64,000 nucleotides of DNA from Solirubrobacterales bacterium (GCA_023958085.1 JAMLGI010000002.1:62001-126000), one strand, 5' to 3'. Positions 16,615-25,753 are shown, numbered from the stretch's first letter. Program-made: numbers and translations. Notes: a model not told the origin generated them from the letters alone.

Positions 16615-17946
16615 CTACTGCCCGAATCCCGGGGGTACCGGCGTCGCTTCGCCCTGTCCGGAATCCTGTGGAGTCTGCTCGCCGGAGCCGGAGGCGCTGT
16701 CCGGGCGCACCCCCAGAGTGACGGTCAGATCCTTGGTCTCGCCATCACGGTTGACGGTCAGATCGAGTTCATCGCCGACCTTGGCGCTGTTGACGGCACT
16801 GACAACCTGCTTCATCGAGGTGACCTCGACCCCGTCGACCTTGGTGATCACGTCGCCGCCGGCCAGGATCTGTTCGGCTCCGACCGTCACCGGGGTGTCG
16901 CCACCCTTGATTCCGGCCTTGGCCGCGGCACTGCCCTTCTCCACGGTTCCGACCATCACGCCCTGGTCGACGTCGAGGTTGAGTGCCTCGGCGATCTCCG
17001 GGGTGATGGTTGCCGCGCTGATCCCGAGGAAGGCATGCTTGACCTCGCCGGTCTCCTTGATCTGCTCGACCACATCCTTGACCGTGCTCGAGGGCACCGC
17101 GAAGCCGATTCCCACGTTGCCACCCCCGGAGTTACCGGTTGCGATCTGGGAGTTCACCCCGATCACCTCGCCGTCCGCATTGATCAGGGGGCCACCGGAG
17201 TTGCCGGGGTTGATCGCCGCGTCGGTCTGGATCACGTTCGAGATCGAGGCGTTGTTGGTGCTCTGAATCTCACGCTGGAGTGCGGATACGATCCCGGTCG
17301 TGACGGTCCGGTCGAGCCCGAAAGGATTCCCGATTGCGACGACCGGGTCGCCGACCTTGACCGCATCGGAGTCGCCGAGCACCAGGGGATGAAGGGCGGA
17401 TTCGGGCGCATCGACCTTGAGCAGGGCGAGGTCGGTTGAGGGATCCGCCCCCACCACCTCGGCCTTGTAGGAGGTCTCGTCGTCACCAAGCTTGACCGTG
17501 ACCTTCGAGGCACCGTCGATCACGTGGTTGTTGGTGACCATGTGGCCTTCACTGTCGATCAGGAACCCGGAGCCGGTCGCCGTGCCCTGCTCTGCCTGAC
17601 CGTAGGGGTCGAACGGTGACGAACCGGTGCTGATTCCCTCGGCAGTGATGAAGCCGACCCCGGCCCCGTCACGCTTGTAGATCTCGTGGACGAGACCCTC
17701 GTCGGACTTCCGGTTGGAGGCCGGAATCGAGTTGGCGATCGTCCGGTTCACCGTTTCGGTCTTGCCGACGAGACCGGCGGAGATCGCTCCGAAGCCGAGA
17801 ACGGCCACGACAAGTCCGCCGGCCAGCCCGGCCAGCAGGGTCCTTGCCATTCCGGGCCGTCCACGGGACTCGGGGCTGTTGTCTGAAGATGAGGCGGCCG
17901 GATCCTGTGATCCGGCCGGCGGGAAACTGCGAGGGGTTTCGTTCAT
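16615..17946 (-). CDS. HtrA/DegP-type membrane-anchored serine protease with PDZ domain
   Basis: A 443-residue S1C protease for extracytoplasmic quality control. A disordered cytoplasmic N-terminus (1-33) is followed by one membrane helix (about 36-60), then a trypsin-like domain with His141 (TNNHVIDGA), Asp172 (DPSTDLALLK) and Ser250 (NPGNSGGPL), and one PDZ domain (about 325-420). The start ATG 17946 has AAGGA 8-9 nt upstream; further upstream in-frame starts have no such site. It interrupts the tryptophan genes: trpC lies upstream and trpF downstream, with a hairpin on each side, so it is probably transcribed on its own. Confidence 0.92.
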   Translation of the reverse strand: MNETPRSFPPAGSQDPAASSSDNSPESRGRPGMARTLLAGLAGGLVVAVLGFGAISAGLVGKTETVNRTIANSIPASNRKSDEGLVHEIYKRDGAGVGFITAEGISTGSSPFDPYGQAEQGTATGSGFLIDSEGHMVTNNHVIDGASKVTVKLGDDETSYKAEVVGADPSTDLALLKVDAPESALHPLVLGDSDAVKVGDPVVAIGNPFGLDRTVTTGIVSALQREIQSTNNASISNVIQTDAAINPGNSGGPLINADGEVIGVNSQIATGNSGGGNVGIGFAVPSSTVKDVVEQIKETGEVKHAFLGISAATITPEIAEALNLDVDQGVMVGTVEKGSAAAKAGIKGGDTPVTVGAEQILAGGDVITKVDGVEVTSMKQVVSAVNSAKVGDELDLTVNRDGETKDLTVTLGVRPDSASGSGEQTPQDSGQGEATPVPPGFGQ

Positions 17947-18031
17947 GCGGGCAATCCTTGCTTGGTGCCATTGAGGCCGGCTAAGTCGATCCATAACCTT
18001 GCCTAAAACGGGAGGGGATTTGGAAACGGGG

Positions 18032-18055
18032 ACCGGTTTTCCGGCCGAAACCGGT
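18032..18055. terminator. Hairpin directly after trpC
   Basis: ACCGGTTT and AAACCGGT form a perfect 8-bp stem around an 8-nt loop, starting at the base next to the trpC stop codon. This probably ends the hisIE-trpEGDC transcript. Confidence 0.65.
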
Positions 18056-18865
18056 TCAGGGCAGGAAGTGTTCGGTGGTGGCGTCGCTCATTCCGGCGAG
18101 CTCCCGGACCTTCCGCTCAGGGTCGTCGGAGCGCATCAGGCTCTCTCCGATCAGCGCGGCGTCCACCCCGACCCGGTCCATCTCGACCAGTTCCTCGCGG
18201 TGGGAGATCCCGCTCTCGGTGACCACGGTGTGCCCGGCCGGCACGTCGGTGATCAGGTCGTAGGTTGTCTGAACGTCCACCACACCGGTGTCGAGGTTAC
18301 GGTTGTTGATGCCGATGATCTCCGCTCCGACCTCGAGTGCGCGCTCCAGCTCGGGCGGGCTGTGAACCTCGATCAGGCAGTCGAGATCCAGTTCCGCCGC
18401 CTGATGCTGGAACTCGGACAGCTGCCGGTTGTCGAGGACCGCGACGATCAGCAGCACCGCATCGGCACCGCTCGCCGCCGCCTCGACCAGCTGGTACGGA
18501 TCGACGATGAAGTCCTTGCGCAGGATCGGCAGGGTGCTGTTGGCCCTCGCCGCGGCGAGATCCTCGAGTCGACCGTTGAAGTGAGCTTCGTCGGTGAGTA
18601 CCGAGAGCGCGGCCGCCCCACCGGCTTCATAGGCGGACACCTGGTCGGCTAGTTCGGTTCCGGGTGCGAGTTCACCGGCGCTCGGCGAGCGACGCTTGAA
18701 CTCGCAGATCAGCGACATGCCGTTGGGTCGGGCAAGCGCCTCCTGAAACGGTCGGCTGGGACCACGGGTCGAGAGCCGCTCTTCAAGCCGCTCCAGAGGA
18801 ACCCGGCTCCGGCGTTCCTCCACCCCATCTGCCGCCGATGAAATTAGCTGCTCGAGAATGCCCAC
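18056..18865 (-). CDS. trpC: Indole-3-glycerol phosphate synthase
   Basis: A 269-residue TIM-barrel enzyme closing the indole ring in tryptophan synthesis. Characteristic stretches are LICEFKRRSPSAG near residue 52, ILRKDFIVDPYQL near 112, IGINNRNLDTG near 185 and VTESGISHREEL near 215, which carry the Lys, Glu and Asn residues of the active site. GTG start, 20 bp after trpD in the same transcript. Not fused to TrpF, unlike in enterobacteria. Confidence 0.96.
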   Translation of the reverse strand: MGILEQLISSAADGVEERRSRVPLERLEERLSTRGPSRPFQEALARPNGMSLICEFKRRSPSAGELAPGTELADQVSAYEAGGAAALSVLTDEAHFNGRLEDLAAARANSTLPILRKDFIVDPYQLVEAAASGADAVLLIVAVLDNRQLSEFQHQAAELDLDCLIEVHSPPELERALEVGAEIIGINNRNLDTGVVDVQTTYDLITDVPAGHTVVTESGISHREELVEMDRVGVDAALIGESLMRSDDPERKVRELAGMSDATTEHFLP

Positions 18866-18885
18866 AGTCTGCGCACAGCCTACCG

Positions 18886-19902
18886 TTATGCGGACGCGGC
18901 AACCAGCCGCTCCAGGACATCCGCCGCACTGCCGGAATCGATCGACTCCCGGGCCCGCTCGACCGCTTCGCCGAATCCGTCCGCCCGGCCACCGACCTGG
19001 ATCGCAGCCGCGGCATTGAGCACGGCGAGATCACGACGGGGTGAAACCTCACCGGCCAGAATCCGCCTGGTGAACGCCGCGTTCTCGGCCGGTGCCCCGC
19101 CGGTGACCTCGGACAGCTCGGCCCGGCCGACCCCGTAATCCTCCGGCCGGATGAAGCTCTCCTCGGTGCCCCCGTCCCGAACCTCGATCACCCTGGTCTC
19201 GCCGGAGATCGAGATCTCGTCCATTCCGTCGTCGGCGGAGACGACCATCGCCCGTTCGGCCCCGAGACCGACCAGGGCTTCGGCGATCGACTCCTGGTAG
19301 CGACGGTTCGCGACCCCGAGCACCTGTCTGGTGGCTCCGGCCGGATTGGTCAGCGGACCGAGGAAGTTGAAGATCGTGTGGACGGCCAGCTCCTTTCGCA
19401 CCGGGACGACGTGGGCCATCGCCTGATGGTGCCGGGGGGCGAAGAGGAATCCGAACCCGAACTCGTCGATCGCCCGTCCGATGGCGGCCGGATCGAGCTC
19501 TATGTTCACCCCGAGCGCCTCGAGCAGGTCTGCCGATCCACACTGGCTCGTGTTTGACCGGGCTCCGTGTTTCGCCACCGCGCAGCCGGCTCCGGCGGCG
19601 ATCAGGGCGGCCGTGGTCGAGACGTTGAAGGTCGACGGGCCGCCGCCGGTCCCGGCGGTGTCGACCAGGTCGGTTCGTCCGGTTTCGACCGGGGTGGCCA
19701 GGGATCTCATGGTGCGGGCCAGACCAACCAGTTCCGGCACGGTTTCGCCCTTGGTCCGAAGTGCGATCAGGAAAGCCGCGGTCTGGACTTCGCTCGTCCG
19801 GCCCTCCATCACTTCGGCCAGGACGGCAGAGGCGTGGTCGGCGGTGAGATGGTTCCCGGAAGCGACCGCATCAATCGCCCTGGTCAGGATCTCGTTCGGC
19901 AT
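18886..19902 (-). CDS. trpD: Anthranilate phosphoribosyltransferase
   Basis: A 338-residue enzyme that joins anthranilate to PRPP. Diagnostic stretches include DTAGTGGGPSTFNVSTTAA (the GTGGD-like PRPP loop, here GTGGG), KHGARSNTSQCGSADLLEALG, and NPAGATRQVLGV. The ATG at 19902 overlaps the trpG stop by one base (TGATG), so the long open frame upstream is not part of the protein. Separate from TrpG, not fused. Confidence 0.95.
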   Translation of the reverse strand: MPNEILTRAIDAVASGNHLTADHASAVLAEVMEGRTSEVQTAAFLIALRTKGETVPELVGLARTMRSLATPVETGRTDLVDTAGTGGGPSTFNVSTTAALIAAGAGCAVAKHGARSNTSQCGSADLLEALGVNIELDPAAIGRAIDEFGFGFLFAPRHHQAMAHVVPVRKELAVHTIFNFLGPLTNPAGATRQVLGVANRRYQESIAEALVGLGAERAMVVSADDGMDEISISGETRVIEVRDGGTEESFIRPEDYGVGRAELSEVTGGAPAENAAFTRRILAGEVSPRRDLAVLNAAAAIQVGGRADGFGEAVERARESIDSGSAADVLERLVAASA

Positions 19903-20519
19903 CAGACACCCGCTTTCTTGTTGCCGGACCGGTTCATCATTCCGCCCCGCTCGGTCGGCATCTCCGCTCCGATGAAGGTCGCGATCATCTGTTTCCCGAG
20001 CGGGGTGAGTACCGATTCCGGATGGAACTGAACCCCTTCGGCCGGCAGCTCCCGGTGTCGCACCGCCATCGCCAGCTCTCCGAGTGCGGCGCTGACCTCG
20101 AACTCCTCGGGGATCGAGTCGACCACCAGCGAGTGATAGCGCCCGACCGTGAGCGGACTCGGCAGGCCTTTGAAAACACCCCGGCCATCGTGCTCGACCT
20201 CGGCGCTCTTGCCGTGAACGGGCTCGCCCTGGACCACGCTGCCACCGAACGCCTGAACCATGGCCTGGTGCCCGAGGCACACCCCGAGCACCGGGATTCC
20301 GGCCCGGGCGAAGGCGGGGATTGCCTCCAGGGAAACGCCCGCCTCGTCCGGGGTACATGGCCCGGGTGAGACCACCAGCCGGTCGTAGCCGCCGGCCAGC
20401 AGGTCCTCGACCGGTCGGGCGTCATTTCTGACCGTCTCGACCTCGGCCCCAAGTTCACCCAGGTACTGCACGAGGTTCCAGACGAAGGAGTCGTAGTTGT
20501 CGATCATCAGGACGCGCAT
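19902..20519 (-). CDS. trpG: Anthranilate synthase glutamine amidotransferase subunit
   Basis: A 205-residue class I glutamine amidotransferase that supplies ammonia to TrpE. The nucleophile is Cys81 in GVCLGHQAM, and the His/Glu pair is in VQFHPESVLTP. The oxyanion region is SPGPCTPDEAG. Starts with MRVLMIDNYDSFVWNLVQ, typical for the family, which may also serve p-aminobenzoate synthesis in organisms lacking a second copy. Overlaps both trpE and trpD by one base (TGATG), so the three are translationally coupled. Confidence 0.95.
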   Translation of the reverse strand: MRVLMIDNYDSFVWNLVQYLGELGAEVETVRNDARPVEDLLAGGYDRLVVSPGPCTPDEAGVSLEAIPAFARAGIPVLGVCLGHQAMVQAFGGSVVQGEPVHGKSAEVEHDGRGVFKGLPSPLTVGRYHSLVVDSIPEEFEVSAALGELAMAVRHRELPAEGVQFHPESVLTPLGKQMIATFIGAEMPTERGGMMNRSGNKKAGV

Positions 20520-22045
20520 CAGGGCCAGTCCGGATGTTCGCAGGCCATCTCGACCGCCCGGAACATCGCCTTCGCCTTGTTCACCGATTCCCGGTACTCG
20601 TAGTCCGGCCTGGCGTCGAACACGGTTCCGCCGCCGGCCTGGATGTGGACCTGTCCGTCCTTGATGATCGCGGTGCGGATGTGGATCGCGGTGTCGAGAT
20701 CACCGTTCCAGGAGAGGTAGCCGACCGCCCCGCCGTAGAAGGAGCGCTTCACCGGCTCGACCTCATCGATGATCTGCATCGCCCGTACCTTGGGGGCACC
20801 GGACAGGGTGCCGGCCGGCAGGGCCGAACGGAGAACATCAAGGGCGCCTCGGTCGGCGGGCAGGCGGCCGGTGACCCGGCTCACGATGTGCATTACGTGG
20901 GAATAGGTCTCGACCACCATCAACTCCTCGACCTCGACCGAACCGTAGATCGCCTCCCGGCCGATGTCGTTGCGGGCCAGGTCAACCAGCATCACGTGCT
21001 CAGCTCGTTCCTTGGGATCGGAGACCAGTTTTTCCGCCAGGGCGCGGTCTTCCTCCTCGCTTGATCCGCGAGGCGAGGTACCGGCGATCGGACGGATCTC
21101 CACCCGATCTCCGTTCACCTTGAGCAGCGGCTCCGGTGAGGCTCCGGCGATCTGGAAGTCCCCGAACTCGAGGAAGTACATGTACGGCGACGGGTTGATT
21201 GCCCGCAGGCCCCGGTAGATCGAGAGCGGATCCGCCGGTGTCTCGGCCGAGAAACGCTGGGAGGGTACGACCTGGAAGGCATCTCCCCGGCGGATGTACT
21301 CGACGATCCTTTCGACCGTTCCTTCGAACTGTTCCCGGGTCAGGTTCGAGCTGAACTCGGGGGGCTCGACCGGACCGGCGTCGGGATTGACCGGGACCGG
21401 TCCGCGCAGCCGCTCCCGCACCGCGGCGATCCGGTCGGCGGCGGCATTCCAGGCGGAGCCGAAATCATCGTGGTCGTCGGCCCAGGCACAGGCGATGATC
21501 GTGAGCTGGTTGTGAAGGTGATCGAAGGCCAGCAGGACGTCGGTGATCATCAGGGCCAGGTCGGGCAGTTCGAGCGGGTCGTCCGCCGGATCGCCGAGTG
21601 GCTCCTGGGTCCGCACCAGGTCGTAGCCGAAAAGGCCGACCGCGCCCCCGGCGAACGGGGGCAGGCCGGGTCGCTCCGCCACCCGGTAGCGGTCGAGGTA
21701 TTCACCGAGAGCCCGGTACGGATCCGGCGCGTCGAACCGCTCAATCACCGGGGCCTCTTCGGAGACCGCATCCCCGGCGAACTCGGTCAGCTCGCCCGCG
21801 CGCCAACGGAGGATCCGGTGTGGTCCCGCCCCGACAAACGAGAACCGGCCCACCTGGCCCCGTTCGGCCGACTCCAGAAGGAAGGAAGGCCCGCCGTCGC
21901 GCAGCTTGAGCAGCGCCGAGACCGGGGTTTCACAGTCGTCGGTGTAGGTCAGGCTGACCGGCACCACGTTCGCCGCAGCCGCAAGTTCCCTGGCCTTGGC
22001 CAGGTCCGGTTCCAGCCGGGCGATCAGTTCAGGCGCGACGGCCAT
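20519..22045 (-). CDS. trpE: Anthranilate synthase component I
   Basis: A 508-residue chorismate-utilising enzyme that makes anthranilate. The N-terminal part carries the feedback site region (LLESAERGQVGRFSFVG, ESAE near residue 57-60), so tryptophan inhibition is likely. The catalytic half shows PSPYMYFLEFG, PIAGTSPRG, LVDLARNDIGR and GTLSGAPKVRAMQIIDE, with IQAGGG near the end. The start overlaps the hisIE end by 17 bp; no leader peptide rich in Trp is present because there is no free leader space. Confidence 0.96.
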   Translation of the reverse strand: MAVAPELIARLEPDLAKARELAAAANVVPVSLTYTDDCETPVSALLKLRDGGPSFLLESAERGQVGRFSFVGAGPHRILRWRAGELTEFAGDAVSEEAPVIERFDAPDPYRALGEYLDRYRVAERPGLPPFAGGAVGLFGYDLVRTQEPLGDPADDPLELPDLALMITDVLLAFDHLHNQLTIIACAWADDHDDFGSAWNAAADRIAAVRERLRGPVPVNPDAGPVEPPEFSSNLTREQFEGTVERIVEYIRRGDAFQVVPSQRFSAETPADPLSIYRGLRAINPSPYMYFLEFGDFQIAGASPEPLLKVNGDRVEIRPIAGTSPRGSSEEEDRALAEKLVSDPKERAEHVMLVDLARNDIGREAIYGSVEVEELMVVETYSHVMHIVSRVTGRLPADRGALDVLRSALPAGTLSGAPKVRAMQIIDEVEPVKRSFYGGAVGYLSWNGDLDTAIHIRTAIIKDGQVHIQAGGGTVFDARPDYEYRESVNKAKAMFRAVEMACEHPDWP

Positions 22046-22646
22046 TCAGGACCTCACCCACCTGATCCAGAGTGATCCCGCGGCTGCGGATCAGGGCCGT
22101 CAGGTGGAACAGCACGTCGGCAGCTTCCTCGGCCACCCGTTGATCCGATTCCTCGCGGACCGCCCGACTCACCTCTTCGGCCTCCTCCATCACCTTCTCG
22201 CCGGCGAACGCGGGGTCGTCGAGCAGCCGGACCACGTAACTTCCTTCAGGCCGATCCGCGGACCTCGACCCGATCGTTCGGGCCAGTGTGGCCAACGCCT
22301 CGCCCGGCACCGGTGCGGGGCTCGATCCGGTCTCGAGGTCACGGTAGAAGCAGCTGCGCTCCCCGGTATGGCAGGCCGGACCGGCCGGTTCGACCAGGGC
22401 GACGATCGCATCCGCGTCACAGTCGATTCTGAGCTGAAGGACCCGTTGAACGTTGCCGGACTCCTCGCCCTTGTGCCAGATTCGCTGCCGCGACCGGCTG
22501 AAGAAGTGCATCTCGCCGGTCTGTCGGGTCAGATCGAGGGCCTCACGATTCATCCAGGCCAGGGTGAGCACCTCACCGGTGCGGCCATCCTGCATCACGC
22601 AGGGGAGCAGCCCGTCCGGTCCGAACCTCACCTCGGCGGCGCTCAC
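22029..22646 (-). CDS. hisIE: Bifunctional phosphoribosyl-AMP cyclohydrolase / phosphoribosyl-ATP pyrophosphatase
   Basis: A 205-residue fusion for the second and third steps of histidine synthesis. The HisI half has the metal motif DCDADA (75-80) and the zinc cysteines in PACHTGERSCFY; the HisE half (about 112-205) has the helical EKVMEEAEEVSRA and EEAADVLFHL motifs. GTG start at 22646 overlaps the lipoprotein stop by 4 bp. Unusual place: it is the first enzyme gene of the trpEGDC transcript, overlapping trpE by 17 bp, instead of lying in a his operon. Confidence 0.93.
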   Translation of the reverse strand: MSAAEVRFGPDGLLPCVMQDGRTGEVLTLAWMNREALDLTRQTGEMHFFSRSRQRIWHKGEESGNVQRVLQLRIDCDADAIVALVEPAGPACHTGERSCFYRDLETGSSPAPVPGEALATLARTIGSRSADRPEGSYVVRLLDDPAFAGEKVMEEAEEVSRAVREESDQRVAEEAADVLFHLTALIRSRGITLDQVGEVLNGRRA

Positions 22647-23074
22647 TGGTTCTCCGCCGGCGCGACGCTGTCGCTGTCGGTTTCCGTCTCGGAGCTGATC
22701 GGGAGGTACCACCTGCCATCCTCCCGCACCACATCGACCGCATCGTTTCGACCCTTCAAGGTGACGCTGGCCCGATCTCCCGAGATCTCGATCGATTCCA
22801 CCTCGACCGGGGGCTGGTCCCCGGCCTGCTTCAGAATCGCGCCGGTCTCGGTGATGCAGCGGGCCCGGGTGTTGAAGGTTTCCTCGAGGGAACTCGGGGC
22901 AATGAGGTCGCAGGCCGCCCCGGCATCCCGGTTGGCCGTCGCCTGATTGACCTGGGTGATCAGGTCGCGGATCGCCTGCTCATCGGCAGCATCGTTCCCG
23001 GACTCCCCACCGCAACCGGCGAATGCCAGGAGTGCGACAGAGGTGATTGCCAGAGCGGTGGCTGCTCGCTTCAT
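22643..23074 (-). CDS. Small lipoprotein with NTF2-like character
   Basis: A 143-residue exported lipoprotein: signal ITSVALLAFAGC with lipobox LAFAGC and lipidated Cys20, then a Gly/Ser linker and an about 100-residue alpha+beta domain (DEQAIRDLITQVNQATANRDAGAACDLIAP at the start in outline, later VVREDGRWYL) resembling SnoaL/DUF4878-type NTF2 folds. No catalytic residues are evident. It overlaps hisIE by 4 bp and so heads the tryptophan transcript. The start has TAGGAT 6 nt upstream, which can be read as a ribosome site or a -10 box. Confidence 0.8.
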   Translation of the reverse strand: MKRAATALAITSVALLAFAGCGGESGNDAADEQAIRDLITQVNQATANRDAGAACDLIAPSSLEETFNTRARCITETGAILKQAGDQPPVEVESIEISGDRASVTLKGRNDAVDVVREDGRWYLPISSETETDSDSVAPAENQ

Positions 23075-23110
23075 GCGGGCATCCTACGGAACCGGCCGAC
23101 GGGAACCGTC

Positions 23111-23144
23111 CGCTCTCCTGCCGTTCGGTGGCAGGCGCCGAGCG
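23111..23144. terminator. Hairpin downstream of ndk
   Basis: CCTGCC and GGCAGG pair around a 7-nt loop, extended by outer CGCTC and GAGCG arms. It lies 12 bp after the ndk stop and before the lipoprotein start, separating the two transcripts. Confidence 0.55.
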
Positions 23145-23156
23145 GAGTTTCTGCTT

Positions 23157-23564
23157 TCAGATGCCCTCGGGGAACCAGATCGCGATCTCGCGGGCCGCCG
23201 ACTCGTCGGAATCGGAGCCGTGCACCATGTTGAGGGTCATCTCGAGGGCGAAATCACCGCGGATCGAACCGGGTGCGGCCTCAACCGGGTTGGTGGCGCC
23301 GATCAGCTGACGGGCAGCCGGAACCGCGTCGGGTCCTTCCAGCACCGCGGCAACCAGCGGTCCGCCGGTGATGAACTCGACCAGTTCGCCGAAAAACGGC
23401 TTCTCGCGATGCTCGGCGTAGTGGTCGTTGGCGATCGCTTCGGTCGCGGTCAGCTTCTTCAGTGCCGTGATGCGAAGGCCCTTGCGTTCGAATCGGGCGA
23501 GCACCTCCCCGGTCAGGGCGCGTTCGAAGGCATCGGGCTTCACCAGGATCAGGGTCTGGGACAT
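23157..23564 (-). CDS. ndk: Nucleoside diphosphate kinase
   Basis: A 135-residue enzyme that transfers the ATP gamma-phosphate to other nucleoside diphosphates through a phospho-histidine. The active-site His115 is in NMVHGSDS; the N-terminus [12 protein letters not shown] and [13 protein letters not shown] are standard. The start ATG has GGAG 9 nt upstream. It follows valS and folC in the same direction, an order often seen in Actinomycetota. Confidence 0.97.
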   Translation of the reverse strand: MSQTLILVKPDAFERALTGEVLARFERKGLRITALKKLTATEAIANDHYAEHREKPFFGELVEFITGGPLVAAVLEGPDAVPAARQLIGATNPVEAAPGSIRGDFALEMTLNMVHGSDSDESAAREIAIWFPEGI

Positions 23565-23600
23565 GAGTTCGTACTCCGTGTGGTTGGTTTGAGGTGGATT

Positions 23601-24326
23601 TCAGCGACCGCGGTTGATCGGTTCGCGCTTGGTCGCCGCCGCCTTCTTGGGCGGTTCGCCGGTCCGGGTTTCATCCGGATCTTTCGGGGTCCGTCGCCGG
23701 GACCTTGACTCGCCGTCCCCGGTCGAGGCGGCAGCAGGGTCGCGCTCCGCCCGGCCGCTCCGACTCCGGGAAGACCCGGTCCTGGGGGACGAGTCGGAGC
23801 TCTCCGACTTGCCGGACGCGGACCGGGACGGGGTCCGGCCCTTGTCTGCCGGCTTCTTGCCTCCGCGCGCGGGTCTGCGTGGTGCGATCAGGGTCTTTTC
23901 GCAGTACGGGCAGACCTTCCAGCCCAGGCCCACCGGACGGGAACACTCGGGACAGGGCTGTTTCAATCGGGTTCGACAACCCGGGCAGCGGATGAAGTCG
24001 GACTCGACCGGGGTTCCGCACTTGTGGCAGGAGTTGTGCTCGAGGTGCCGGAGCCGGATCTCGGATTCGTGAATCTCGGTTTCCCGCTCACGCACATCCT
24101 CGAGGAACTCCGGCGGCCGGAGGATCGTGTAGATGATCGTTCCGACAAAGGGAAAGAGCGAGGCCGCGGTGGCGCAACCGACCAGGAACGGATCCGAGAT
24201 CCGGCGCCGGGCGTCGGTCAGGGTGAACACGATCAGGGCCAGCCAGACGGCGACCAGCACGAGCACGAAGATCGTGACGGCCAGGTTCAGGGCGGTGTTT
24301 CCGATTCCAAAGATGGCGAGAGGCAT
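23601..24326 (-). CDS. Membrane protein with two zinc ribbons
   Basis: A 241-residue protein. Two membrane helices (about 11-36 and 48-70) are followed by a short helical linker and a double zinc ribbon: CxxC pairs at Cys100/103 and 114/117, then 125/128 and 139/142. The last 90 residues are a Ser/Arg/Lys-rich tail (ARGGKKPADKGRTPSRSASG and more) that is probably disordered. A role in holding zinc or binding a partner at the inner membrane face is likely, but no function is known. It starts 6 bp after a 39-residue membrane peptide. Confidence 0.8.
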   Translation of the reverse strand: MPLAIFGIGNTALNLAVTIFVLVLVAVWLALIVFTLTDARRRISDPFLVGCATAASLFPFVGTIIYTILRPPEFLEDVRERETEIHESEIRLRHLEHNSCHKCGTPVESDFIRCPGCRTRLKQPCPECSRPVGLGWKVCPYCEKTLIAPRRPARGGKKPADKGRTPSRSASGKSESSDSSPRTGSSRSRSGRAERDPAAASTGDGESRSRRRTPKDPDETRTGEPPKKAAATKREPINRGR

Positions 24327-24332
24327 GAGCTA

Positions 24333-24452
24333 CTAGAGAAACATCCTTCCGAATAGGTACCCGATGCCGAAAAAGACGAGGATCACGATCGCCACAACGG
24401 CAGCGACCAGCGCCATCATCGACAGCAGTTGGGAGCCAGTCTGACGATTCAC
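24333..24452 (-). CDS. Single-helix membrane peptide (39 aa)
   Basis: GTG-started frame encoding MNRQTGSQLLSMMALVAA and then a strongly hydrophobic helix (VVAIVILVFFGIGYLF) ending GRMFL. The stop is 6 bp before the zinc-ribbon membrane protein, so the two are probably translated together. No ribosome site is obvious before the GTG. No family recognised. Confidence 0.5.
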   Translation of the reverse strand: MNRQTGSQLLSMMALVAAVVAIVILVFFGIGYLFGRMFL

Positions 24453-24535
24453 CGCGTAATCGTCGCATAACCGGCGGATTCCAGACGGTCCGGGGGCGGC
24501 TGGTCGGCAGATTTCCGCCGACCTGCTGACCCCGC

Positions 24536-25753
24536 TCAGGTTTCGACCGAGAGCAGGAAGTGGGAGCCCGTGAGCAGGGCTGTGCCTCCCGCCTCGACCG
24601 CCAGCCGCCGGGTCCGGTGGATCGCCTCCCGCGGATCGACGACGATCTCACCGGGAATTCCTTCCCGCGATGCAAGTTCGATCAGCTCCTCCGGGGGTCT
24701 GGCTCTTGCCCCGGGACGCCCTCTGGCCGAGAGCAGCGAGACCGGAAGATCGGTGAAGACCGCCCGATCGACCACCCCCGCCAGCTCGGCCAGCATCCCC
24801 GCAGCATCCTTGTCGGCGAGAACCGCGAAACAGACGATCACCGGGCCGTCGCCGACCACTTCCGGCAGGGCGGCGGCAAGGGCGGCCGCCCCGGCCCGGT
24901 TGTGGGCCACATCGGCAAAGGTCGGTGGTTCTGCCCCGATCCGCTCGAGACGTCCGGGGATGACCGTGTTCGCCGCTACCTCGGCGGTCAGATCGGGATC
25001 GATCCGGCCGAGGTAAAGCCCGGCGGCCGACTCGGCCACCGCGAAGTTCCGGCGCTGAAACGACCCACCGCCGGCTCCCGGCCCGGGATCGACCGCCCGG
25101 ACGACCTCGGCCCCGACCGCCTGCGCGGTCTCCCGGGCCAGTTGCTCCACCTCGGCGGAGAGACAGCCGATGATCAGAGTCGTCCCGGGGCGGAGAACCG
25201 CCAGCTTTTCGGCCGCGATCTCGAGCTCGGTTTCGCCGAGATACTCGGTGTGATCGCGCCCGATCGTGGTGAGCACCGTGGCCAGCGAGTTGATCGTGTT
25301 GGTCGCATCGAGCCTTCCGCCGAGGCCCGCCTCGATCAACGCGAGCTCCACCCCGGCTTCAGCCAGGACGAGAAACGCCGCCGCGGTCGCCAGCTCGAAC
25401 TGGGTCACTTCGTCTCCGGGCTCGAGTCGCAACCTCAACCGGTCGGCGGCGGCTGCGGTCCGCTCCACTGCCTCACCGAAGCGAGCGGGATCGACCTCGA
25501 CTCCGTCAATCAGGACCCGCTCCGACCAGTGATTCATGTGGGGCGAGAGCGAACAGCCTGTACGCCGGCCATGAGCGGTGACGATCGCCGCAGTCATGCG
25601 GGCGACCGAGGTCTTGCCGTTGGTTCCGACCACGTGAATCGAGTCGAACGCATCCTGGGGCCGCCCCAGTTCCCCGGAGAGCAGATTCATCCGCTCCAGG
25701 CCGAGCTTCCAGCCGACCGGATTGAGCGAGTCGAGGAATGCGTCCGGATCCAC
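24536..25753 (-). CDS. folC: Dihydrofolate synthase / folylpolyglutamate synthase
   Basis: A 405-residue Mur-ligase-fold enzyme that adds glutamate to dihydropteroate and to reduced folates. ATP loop GTNGKTS at 43-49; folate/Mur motifs ALIEAGLGGRLDATN and TTIGRDHTEYLG follow, and the C-terminal domain contains DVAHNRAGAAAL. GTG start, 11 bp after valS on the same strand. Confidence 0.94.
   Translation of the reverse strand: MDPDAFLDSLNPVGWKLGLERMNLLSGELGRPQDAFDSIHVVGTNGKTSVARMTAAIVTAHGRRTGCSLSPHMNHWSERVLIDGVEVDPARFGEAVERTAAAADRLRLRLEPGDEVTQFELATAAAFLVLAEAGVELALIEAGLGGRLDATNTINSLATVLTTIGRDHTEYLGETELEIAAEKLAVLRPGTTLIIGCLSAEVEQLARETAQAVGAEVVRAVDPGPGAGGGSFQRRNFAVAESAAGLYLGRIDPDLTAEVAANTVIPGRLERIGAEPPTFADVAHNRAGAAALAAALPEVVGDGPVIVCFAVLADKDAAGMLAELAGVVDRAVFTDLPVSLLSARGRPGARARPPEELIELASREGIPGEIVVDPREAIHRTRRLAVEAGGTALLTGSHFLLSVET

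Noticed and set aside
20358-22045. Trp-rich attenuator leader before trpE
   Set aside because: trpE overlaps hisIE and there is no leader space or run of Trp codons.
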